Under the pieces are notes generated by a model. The model was not told the origin of the DNA. It saw nothing but the letters and a program-made list of their open reading frames with translations, and made no database searches. From Pontibacter vulgaris (lineage in GTDB: Bacteria; Bacteroidota; Bacteroidia; Cytophagales; Hymenobacteraceae), in the NCBI RefSeq assembly GCF_022758145.1, contig NZ_JAJVDH010000006.1:186001-250000 (forward strand): a stretch of DNA of 64,000 nt, written 5' to 3'. Below, one piece after another: positions 35,586 to 45,100 of this stretch. Numbering within the stretch: position 1 is the stretch's first letter; every line of letters begins with the position of its first letter. Position numbers and translations under genes: made by a program.

Positions 35586-36458
35586 TTATACTTGCACAGA
35601 CGTTTGCCAAAGGCTGGCTGCTCCCAGCAGGGCTGCTTCTTCTCCTAACTGTGCTGTTTTTACAGGTATGGTTATCCTTCGCTCTCGTAGCTTTTCCTGC
35701 AATGTACCGCCAAATAGGTTATAGGTCTTAGCGATGTTGCCACCTAGTACAATCACCTCCGGCTGCTCCTGCTTGACAAATTCACTTAAAAAAGTAGCCA
35801 GGTTGTCCGCAAACTCAGAAAACAACTGCTGCACTTTGGGTTCTGGATGCAACAGCTCTACTATACTTTTCACATTTTCTGCTTTCCTGCCACTCAGCTC
35901 AAAAAAACGCTTCACAAACCAGCGTGAGCTAATATATTCTTCAGCAATTCCATCATAGAAAGGGGTATTCCATAAGTTAGCGTCCCAGGCTTTACCGCCA
36001 ACAATTACTGCAGAGCCAAGTCCAGTACCTAAGGTTAATCCAATAGCTCTGTTATACCCTTGTGCTGCACCGGCAAAAGCCTCCCCTTGCAAAAAGCAAG
36101 GAGCATCGTTTTGAAACTTAATATTGCACATGTCCACATGTAGCGCCTGTGCCAGCATTTCCTTTACATTAATTCCATAAAGAGCATCATATTTGTCCTG
36201 GTTTTGCATCAGGGCAATGCCGTTCTCATAATCAAACGGACCTGGCATAGCAATGCCAACCTGTATCGGGTTGCCCTTTAGTGTACCTATAGCCGCTGAT
36301 AAAGCCTTACTCCAGGAAGCAATAATGTCTTCTATACTTCCATTTGCATTTACGGGCAGGCGGCTGCTTTCGTGCAGAATCTTACGTGTATCAAGGTCTA
36401 CTAAGGCAGCAGTGATGTGTGTACCGCCAATATCCACTCCAAGCACAAGATGATTCAT
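35586..36458 (-). CDS. ROK family sugar kinase
   Basis: A 290-residue cytoplasmic protein of the ROK family. The phosphate loop GVDIGGTHITAALVD is at the N-terminus, the sugar-site segment FQNDAPCFLQGEA (catalytic Asp in NDA) lies in the middle, and GLTLGTGLGSAVI plus VIVLGGNIAKT are the ATP-site glycines. The usual ROK zinc motif CxCGxxGC is not present. No DNA-binding domain, so it is a kinase (glucose, mannose or GlcNAc type), fitting phosphorylation of sugars freed by the neighbouring mannosidases. Confidence 0.85.
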   Translation of the reverse strand: MNHLVLGVDIGGTHITAALVDLDTRKILHESSRLPVNANGSIEDIIASWSKALSAAIGTLKGNPIQVGIAMPGPFDYENGIALMQNQDKYDALYGINVKEMLAQALHVDMCNIKFQNDAPCFLQGEAFAGAAQGYNRAIGLTLGTGLGSAVIVGGKAWDANLWNTPFYDGIAEEYISSRWFVKRFFELSGRKAENVKSIVELLHPEPKVQQLFSEFADNLATFLSEFVKQEQPEVIVLGGNIAKTYNLFGGTLQEKLRERRITIPVKTAQLGEEAALLGAASLWQTSVQV

Positions 36459-36925
36459 ATCAGCTACCCATTAATCGATAAGAGCAAAAAAACTGAACTT
36501 CTATAACACAGTTCTTTCAATTTATGCAATAATCAAATGATCCCAAAACTTTGGTGATGTGGAAGTATATTTTCAGTTTTTAATACAAGGCTATCTTCTG
36601 ACTTCTGATTAATCTGGAAACAAAAACAAGCTATATTTATACTTAAAAATCAAGCCTTCAACTAATCTACAGATAACCCCATAAAGCTGCCAAGACTGAA
36701 AATTAATGGTTCAACTATTCCATTCGTTGGTCAACCATTATAAAAAGGCCGCTTTACGTCAAATGAAGGAGCTTTTTTGGTTCGATAAATTAAACTTCTA
36801 CGAATTAAAATTTGATTACCAGAATAAAGTGTGGTAGACAAAATATGCTCAGAACATTTTTATCCCCATATCAACCTCTTATTCTAAATCGCCTTTTGGC
36901 ATTTATGGAAAAGTATTGTAGCTAT
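36459..36925. other. intergenic stretch holding one dispersed element
   Basis: Apart from the element at 36709-36790 I see no gene. A frame at 36812-37048 on the plus strand is a shadow overlapping the OmpA gene end. Confidence 0.4.
36709..36790 (+). repeat. dispersed hairpin element, copy E (diverged)
   Basis: GGTTCAACTATTCCATTCG, then TTGGTCAAC, AAAAAGGCCGCTTT, a loop, TGAAGGAGCTTTTTTGG and TTCGATAAATT; the same order as copy C with changes. The stem is imperfect. Confidence 0.6.
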
Positions 36926-38101
36926 TTAATGCATCAAATAAAGTTCAGCTTTGCGGTTTGCTGTGCCTTTTTCGTTCCGCACCTCGTTTTCTATTTCAAA
37001 GGTAAAATGCTTTGTAGGAAAGTATCTTTCAATATACTGTTGGATTAGAAAGGCACGACGACGACTCACGTTCTCTTTTACTTCGGCTGTACCATATCCA
37101 TCGGAATAACCTTTGATGACAAATGCACTTCCTTCAGGCTGCTGATTTAGGAACTTGGACAGGGCCGAAACTCCTTTGAGGTTCATGTATATACTGTTAA
37201 AAGCATAGGGTAAGGTAAGTGCTGGTGTTGCCATTTTCGTTTTAACAATCGATACCAGCACTTCCTCTACAACAGGAACTTCCACCTTAACTTCTTCCAC
37301 AACCGGGTCAGGCTTCTCCAGTAAATAAGCCATATGCAAAGGCTTATTTTCGGTAGAGGCCCTGATCCACATCTGGCGGTCTGCTACTTTTTTATAGTAG
37401 GCATTGTAAGTGCCTGCCACATTCATTACAGGGTCTGCTTTTACCGGCGTGCCTGCTTTACCTGTCTTCAGATTCAGCGGCGTGCTATAGTTATAGGCAG
37501 TTGCTGCTTCCTTGCGCGAAAAGTATAGGGTATCGTTGGCTACATATGGGGCAAACTCCGGCTGGCGGGTATTCACAGTTTTACCTAGGTTTTTAGGTTT
37601 GGTCCAGCGGTTGTTTTCCCATTTGCTCAAGTAAAGGTCTTCATACCCTTGTGTATTGCCAAGCTCTGCCGATACCACCAATGTAGTTTTATCTTCAGAC
37701 AGGAACATGCCCAGGTTATGGGCGTTATTGCGCATCTTTGGCAACACACGCTCACCGGTTTTCTCGAAGCTTCCGTCTTTCAAACTATAGAAAGAGATGA
37801 TTTCTTCGTTGCGGCCATTTTTTTGGTAAACGTATAGTTCGCCGGCGGCTTTGTTACCCCCTACCACAGCATTTATTAAACCAGTATTCAGTACCAGTTC
37901 TTTTTTAGAGGTTTCGCTTTTACCACGCTGCTCCGAATAGATGTATTGTCCCTGGTCTTCTTTTAAAGTATAAACCAGCAGATCATTATCCAGCAAAATA
38001 AAGTCTGCCAGCTCTGATTTGGTTTGCTTTAACTCTACCTGCGCCTGGGCTACAGCCCCGGTTGCCAGTAAAAAAGCGATCGTGTAAATTATTTTCTTCA
38101 T
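36926..38101 (-). CDS. OmpA-family outer-membrane protein of the T9SS adhesin operon
   Basis: A 391-residue exported protein. A signal peptide (MKKIIYTIAFLLATGAVAQAQ) is followed by a WD40/PD40-like beta-propeller (residues about 30-270), a Val/Glu-rich linker (VEEVKVEVPVVEEVLV) and a C-terminal OmpA peptidoglycan-binding domain (LNQQPEGSAFVIKGYSDGYG, NVSRRRAFLIQQYIE). The frame can start 18 bases earlier, overlapping the upstream gene; the ATG at 38099-38101 leaves an 11-base gap and begins the signal peptide, so I chose it. Last gene of a three-gene operon; it may anchor the PorP-type complex to the cell wall. Confidence 0.82.
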   Translation of the reverse strand: MKKIIYTIAFLLATGAVAQAQVELKQTKSELADFILLDNDLLVYTLKEDQGQYIYSEQRGKSETSKKELVLNTGLINAVVGGNKAAGELYVYQKNGRNEEIISFYSLKDGSFEKTGERVLPKMRNNAHNLGMFLSEDKTTLVVSAELGNTQGYEDLYLSKWENNRWTKPKNLGKTVNTRQPEFAPYVANDTLYFSRKEAATAYNYSTPLNLKTGKAGTPVKADPVMNVAGTYNAYYKKVADRQMWIRASTENKPLHMAYLLEKPDPVVEEVKVEVPVVEEVLVSIVKTKMATPALTLPYAFNSIYMNLKGVSALSKFLNQQPEGSAFVIKGYSDGYGTAEVKENVSRRRAFLIQQYIERYFPTKHFTFEIENEVRNEKGTANRKAELYLMH

Positions 38102-38112
38102 CTTACTACTGG

Positions 38113-39108
38113 TTACCACATGGTTACTTTTTTGCTGTACTTCGGATACTTTACCGGGATCAGGTTATAAGTGAGCATGATCTCGTTAGTAGCCTTGTTA
38201 ATGTAGCGGGCATCGGCGGTAGGTGTTTCGTACACATACCCGATCTTCAGCTGGCTAAGGCGTAGGCCTGCGTTCACTGAAAAAGCCTGGTCTTTGCGGT
38301 AGCCCGCTCCCAGCCAAAGCATGTTCTGGTAAACCCCTTTCACCTGGCCCTCTACTGTTTCCTCCAGCTTGCTGTCGTAACGGTAAATAGAGTTAACTAC
38401 TACCCCCAGCTGCTCGGTTACCGGTGTTCTGAAACCAGCCTGCACGATGTGGTGCTGCGGTACATTGTTTTGCAGGTAATCATCTCCCGAGGTCATTATC
38501 TTGCCTTTGGTGATATCCTGCATAGAGTAGCCCAGGTAATAGTTCTCTGCTGTCAGCATCAGGCCCATGTTCAGGTCGATGCGGTTTACGTTGCCTTTCT
38601 GGCCTGCCAGTCCTTCAAATTCCGGGTCGCCCTCCTGGTCTATAGTTAGCTTGCTGCCATCCAGTTGCTGTGCGCTGAAGGTTATAGCCGAACCCCAGCG
38701 CAGGCTTAATTTCTGAGATAACTGCACACGCGAGCCATAACTTAAATGCACCTGGTTTTCGGCAAAAGGACCGAAACGGTCGTTGAGTACGGCCAGGCCA
38801 AAAGCGTGTTTTGCGCCAAGCTGTCTATTGTAACTGTCTTCTTCACGCGACTTCAGCAGGTCATCCTTTTTCCAGGCACCAAGGTCGGCCAGGTCCAGCT
38901 CTGCAGAAGCAAAAATGGTTTGGGGAGCACCTTCAAAGCCGGTCCACTGGTTACGGTAATAGGTTTTAAGCATGGAGCCTTCGTAGCCGGTCAGTGCAGG
39001 GTTAAAATACTGCTGAAACAGCGAGAAGTTGGCCACATGTTTTCTGTTCTGGGCTTGCAGGCCCAGAACAGAAGCCACAAGTGCTATGGTTAATACTATC
39101 TTTCTCAT
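38113..39108 (-). CDS. PorP/SprF family T9SS membrane protein
   Basis: A 331-residue outer-membrane protein with signal peptide (1-19, ending LGLQAQ). FSLFQQYFNPALTGYEG and YYRNQWTGFEGAPQTIFAS are the hallmark start of PorP/SprF proteins; the rest is a beta-barrel with LGYSMQDITKGK and VYETPTADARYI. PorP/SprF proteins work with the type IX secretion machine and keep a partner adhesin on the surface. It begins five bases after the giant adhesin gene and precedes the OmpA gene, a standard Bacteroidota arrangement. Confidence 0.9.
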   Translation of the reverse strand: MRKIVLTIALVASVLGLQAQNRKHVANFSLFQQYFNPALTGYEGSMLKTYYRNQWTGFEGAPQTIFASAELDLADLGAWKKDDLLKSREEDSYNRQLGAKHAFGLAVLNDRFGPFAENQVHLSYGSRVQLSQKLSLRWGSAITFSAQQLDGSKLTIDQEGDPEFEGLAGQKGNVNRIDLNMGLMLTAENYYLGYSMQDITKGKIMTSGDDYLQNNVPQHHIVQAGFRTPVTEQLGVVVNSIYRYDSKLEETVEGQVKGVYQNMLWLGAGYRKDQAFSVNAGLRLSQLKIGYVYETPTADARYINKATNEIMLTYNLIPVKYPKYSKKVTMW

Positions 39109-39113
39109 CTTGA

Positions 39114-42100
39114 TTACTTCTTAATAATTGTCACGACACCTTTTTTAACCAGGTTGATATCTTTCACCTGCACGATGTAGAAGAAGGCACCTTGCAGAAC
39201 CTCGCCATTGAGGCCGCGTCCGTCCCATCCTTTTTCAGGGTCAGTTGTATGGAACAAGCGAACACCAGCTCTGTCGTATACCTCGATCTCTACACTGTTA
39301 TAGAAGCGCAGTTCCGGTATCGTCCAGGTGTCGTTCATACCGTCGCCGTTCGGAGAGAACGCATTTACGATCTTCAGTTTATCAACCGGTTTGGCATAAG
39401 GCTCCTTGTTAAGGGTAAATACCTTTTCGATCGTGTTCTGGTAAGGGTCAGTGCTGCGAACACGGATGCTGAAGGTAGTTTTACCAGACAAGCCGTTGTT
39501 AGACTTCAGGTAAACCTTGTCACCTCTGATCTCGAACAGGCTGTTACCTGTATCGCCTTCACCTGTTACCAGTGAGTACACAAATTCGGTGTCGTCAGCA
39601 TCAGTCGTAGTCAGCGTACCGATAACATCTTCTGCTTTGGCTTCCGGTTTAAAGGTAGTTGCGCTGAAAGCAAGGTTAGTAGGTGCTTTGTTTGGCTCTA
39701 CTACTACCGAAATGGTAGCTACTTTGCTGTTACGGTTGGTGGTGTTTGGTGCAGGAATAAGTTGACCGGTTAGCACATAAGTACCGGCTACCAGGCCATT
39801 GTAAGTTCCCTGTGTCCAGGTTACTCCTATCGCTTCTTTCTGTCCGTTGGTGTAAGTTACCTCTACTGTAGTTGGTAGTGGTACATCAGCATATGCTGTT
39901 CTGATCGGAACATTTATAGTTGCCAATGTTGCTACTGATGCAATGTCCTGACGAACGGTTACAGTTTGTGTTGCTGTAGTTTTGTTGCCAGATGCATCTG
40001 TTGCTGTCCAGGTAACTATAGTTGTGCCTGCCGGATATTCTGTTGGTGCATCGTTGGTTATAACTATAGCCGCAGCATCGCAGTTATCAGCAGTTACCGG
40101 AGTTCCAAGGTTTACATTAGAAGCAGTAGTTTTGCCAGCATCCACATCCAGTACTAAATCTGCCGGGGCAGTTATAGTTGGTGCGATGTTATCCACTATA
40201 GTTACTATAGCTGCAACTATAGCAGTGTTGCCTGCTTTGTCGGTTACAGTTAAGTTAACAGTGTTCTCCCCCAGGTTGCTGCAACCAAATGTATCGGTAT
40301 CAAGTGCCAGAGTCTCAACACCACAATTGTCAGTTGAGTTATCGTTCACCTGTGCTGCCGTAATGGTTACCGTACCGTTTGCATCAAGCGCGGCGGTAAA
40401 GTTTTTGGCAATTGCAGTTGGCGCTATCTCATCCACTATAGTTACAGTTGCTTCTTTGGTTGCTACGTTTCCGTTTACATCTGTTACGGCTAAAGTAACA
40501 GTGTTTACACCCACATTTTCGCAGGTAAATTGGGTTACGTTCAGCACTATAGTTGCAATACCGCAGTTGTCTGTTGAGCCGTTGTTTATCTGAGCTGTAT
40601 TGATAGTTGCGTTACCTGCAGCATCCAGCTTAACTGTAATGTTTTGGGTAAGAACTACCGGAGCCAGATCATCCACTATAGTTACAATTGCTTTTTCAGA
40701 GGCTACATTACCATAAGCATCAGTTACAGTCAGCATCACTTCATTCTCGCCTATGTTCGAGCAATCAAAAGCTGCTTTGTCTATAGTTAATGTTACAGAT
40801 CCGCAAACATCCGATGAACCGTTGTTTACATCTGCTGCAACAATAGTTGCCTTACCTGTTGCATCCAGTTTTATGGTGATGTTTTTGGCAAGGGCAATCG
40901 GAGCGATCTTGTCTTCTACAGTAACTATAGCTGTTTTGGTAGTCACGTTTCCGTTGTTATCAGTTACAGTTAATGTTACTGTGTTGGCACCGATAGAAGA
41001 ACAATCAAAAGTAGTTTTGTCAAGGCTTATGGATTTGATACGACAGGCATCTGAGCTGCCATTGTTCACATCTTCTGCAGTTATAGTTGCATTACCTGTC
41101 GCGTCTAACTGAACCGTAATGTTCTGCGTGATCACAACCGGAGCAACTTTGTCTTCTACAGTAACTATAGCTGTAGTGGTGTGCGTGTTGTTGTTAACAT
41201 CTGTAACCGTTAATGTAACTACGTTCTCTCCTACCTGGCTGCAGTCAAACGTCGTCTTATCCAGACTCATCGTTTTTATACCACAGTTGTCAGAAGATCC
41301 GTTGTTCACCTGGTCAGTAGTTATGGTGGCGTTGCCAGTTGCATCTAACTGAACGGTGATGTTTTTGGCAAGCGCTACAGGTACTACATTATCCACTACT
41401 GTTACTGTTGCCTCAACAGTTGCTATGTTGCCATTCTTGTCTGTAACTGTTAAGGTTACGGTGTTGGCTCCAACGTTTGCGCAACCAAATGTAGTTTTAG
41501 ATAAAGCTAAGGTAACAGCGCCACATGCATCTGTGCTGCCATTGTCTACAGCTGCGGCTGTTATCGCTGCAACGCCATTCGCATCCAGTTCTATGGTTAC
41601 ATTCAGAGCTTTTGCTACCGGAATAACCTTATCCTCTACTTTAACAATAGCGGTAGCGGTTGATACATTTCCGTTGTTATCAGTTACAGTTAATGTTACC
41701 GTGTTGTCGCCAACATTAGCGCAATCAAACGTTGTTCTGCTCAGCGTCATCGATTTGATACCGCAGGCATCTGAACTTCCGTTGTTGATGTCGCTGGCAA
41801 CTATAGTAACATTACCAGTTGCGTCTAACTGAACAGTGATATTCTTAGCAAGAGCAATTGGAAGCGTATTATCTACTACTGTAACTATAGCTGTTGCTTC
41901 GTGCGTGTTTCCGCTCTTGTCAGTAACAGTTAAGGTAACTGTGTTGTCGCCAACATTGCTGCAATCAAAAGCAGTTTTAGAAAGCGCAAATGTTTCGATA
42001 CCGCAGTTATCAGTAGAACCATAGTTTACATCCGCTATAGCTATAGTAGCATTGCCCGTTGCATCCAGCTGAACGGTGATGTTTTTTGCAATTGCTTTCG

Positions 42101-45100
42101 GGGCGACGTTGTCTTCTACAGTTATAGTTGCTGTAGTTGTAGTCTCGTTACCTGCTGCATCTGTAACAGTTAAAGTAATTGTGTTCGCACCAAGATTCGT
42201 GCAGTCAAATGTAGTTTTAGAAAGCGCTAAAGTTACAGTGCCACAAATATCTGAAGAGCCGTTATCTACCATTGCAGGTGTGATAGTTGCTGCTCCTGTT
42301 GCATCCAGTTGAACGGTAATTGCTTTCACTTTTGCTATTGGAGCAGTTACATCTTTCACGGTAACTATAGCTTCTTTGGACGATGTATTTCCATTTACAT
42401 CTGTTACCGTTAACGTTACCGTGTTCGGGCCAACATTGTCGCAAGTGAAAATTGACTTATCTACACTATAGCCAGTAGCTGGAATAGAGCAGTTGTCTGT
42501 AGAACCGTTGTTGATCTGCGCAGCAGTTATAGTTGCTGCACCCGTAGCATCCAGATTAACAGTGATGTTTTGGGTTACTACAGTAGGCTTTTGCGTATCT
42601 GTAACTGTTACATCAAAGCTGGTTGTAGATGTGTTACCCGCTGCATCCGTCGATACGAACGTGTTAGTAGTTGTACCTAAAGGGAACAATTCCCCTGAGG
42701 CAAGACCCGCAGTTTGGGTGATGGTAACAGGAGTAGCCTTACCCGAACCTATACCCCAGGTTCCGGAACCAGTCTCAGTTATTGTCCAGCCGGTATAGTC
42801 TCCTGTTTCAAAACTACCATTTACAAGTGTACTCCCTGCGATCTTTACGTTATCAAGTAATATGTCAAGCCAATATAGCTGGATATTAGTATTGGTTAAA
42901 ACCAACTTAACATTTTGCCCTTCAAACTCAGAAATATCAAAACTATAGCTTGTCATCGGGATAGATGCTGCTGCGCCAGGTTCTGTTTTAAATATGGTGC
43001 GTAGTAATGCATCTGTATCAGGGTTTCTTACTTCAACAGCCATAAACTGGCTGTTGCTATCAAAGCTTCCATTATGATTATTGTATTGCAAATCAAAAGT
43101 TAGCGTTACAGGTCCTGTTGCAGGCAAAGTAACATTCTGAGAAAGTCTGGCTGTTGTAGGCCCTGTTACAAAAAAGGCTGCCATTTTACTTCCATTAGTA
43201 GGAGCGAATGTAATTGGAAGGCCTGGAGAATTCTGTGGTTCCATCCTCTTGTTTACATGGTCGTATAACTGACCACCATTAGTAAGTGTGTAAACTGCAT
43301 TCGGGTCAGGCAGGGCGCTGCAATTATCCGTAGCGGTTGGCATAGTGTAAGTAACTATAGCACCACACTTGTCTGCATCATTATTCTTTGTGATCGGAGT
43401 AACTGCGGCAAATACTGGAGCAGTCTCATCCTTAACAATTACTTGCTGTGTTTGTGTTAAAGTGTTACCGTTCCCATCGTTATAGGTCCAGGTAATGGTA
43501 TAGTTACCTTGTTCTAAATATTCTAACGGGTCTGTGGTTGTAGCTGTAACTGTACCTGCGGTATTGTCGGTTGCAGTTGGCGCTGTAACAGTTGCAGCAC
43601 ACTCGCCAGTTATAGTTGGCAGGTTAGCTAAAGTTGGCACCGGTGCTGTCTGGTCAGTTGCTGTTACTGTAAAGGTTTGATTAGCAATGTTTCCGGCTAC
43701 ATCTGTAGCAGTTAAAGTAACTGTTGTAGCTACATTTTTCACAAGAGCTGTACCCGCTATCGGCGATTGCATGATAGTAACTGTACCAGTATTATCAGTA
43801 GCTGTAGCAAGCGCTGCATAGTCTGCTACAGAAGCAGTACCTATATTAGCATCTAAAGCAAGAGTTACATTTTGTTGTGTAGAAGTAAATACCGGATTAG
43901 TGTTATCAATTACTGTAACATTAGCGGTAGTTGATGCAATATTTCCGTTAACATCAGTAGCTGTAAAAGTTACTGTATTAGCACCTAAATTAGCAGCCGT
44001 AAATGTAGTCGGAGATGCTTCAACTGAGGCGATACCACAATTATCAGAGACACCAGCGTTTACATCTGCTGCAGTAATAGAAGCATTACCGTTTGCATCC
44101 AGGTAAACAACAGCATCTTTTGCAAAAACCAAGTCTTCCGTCTGGATAAATATCTGCAGCTTTTTAGTAGTATAAGAATTTGCAGTATTGGCAAATGTCC
44201 AGTCCGGGTGCCCTGAAGGATTGGTACCTATTCCTAATTCTGAGATGGCACCGTTAGACCAGCTATTATAACCAAATATAGTTTGCTTCGCTCCATAGTT
44301 ATGAATCTGGAATGAACCATGACAATTCGGGTTATCTTTCTGATCATCGAAATCATAAAGGCTATTGTTTGCACCTGCCAAGCCAGCAGAGTTGGTAGTG
44401 CCGTAACAGTTAGACCATAATTCGATATTACCGGTAGCAATTGCTTTGCCTGTAGTTAAACCAACTGTTTCATTAGAGAACACATTCATGTTACTCACTT
44501 TCTGCTGGAAGCCATCTGCTCCGGTTGGTATACCTAAATTAGAAACATCCTGGCTAAAGGCATCCATCGATACCCATACCCATTTGTTATCTAATTCTAA
44601 GGCATACGCAATACGAACGATCTTTTTGCCCTGTAGCGCTGCAGCATTATTTACAGCGTAAGGAATCTGGCTTGGTATATCCCAGTCAGCTGCGTTTGGC
44701 AGGTCGAGTGAGTAGGCCAGGTTGTAATGAGCTGCTTCAGATACTTTGTTTACTAAGCTGGAAGGCGCTTCAAAAGTCGGCTCACCTGGCTTTTTCGTAT
44801 CCTTAACTATTACTGTCTGTTGCTGTATGGTTTCACTTCCAGCAGCATCTGTGTAAATCCAGTTTATAGTATGAGTACCCTGTATAGTATAGGTCACCGG
44901 GTCTGTTGTTGTAGCAGAAATTACGCCATCGTTATCATCATTGGCGGTTGGTACCACTGCAACAGTAGCATTACATTCTCCCGATACAGTGGGCAGCGTA
45001 GCTATAGAAGGTATTGGCGCATCATTTACAGCAACTATTGTTACATTAACTGTCGCTATCTCTGAATCTGAAGAGCCGTTATTTACTTTATATGTGAATA

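Noticed and set aside
40190..42600. CRISPR-like regular repeats
   Set aside because: The 240-bp period is coding and in frame; no short repeat-spacer pattern and no cas genes.
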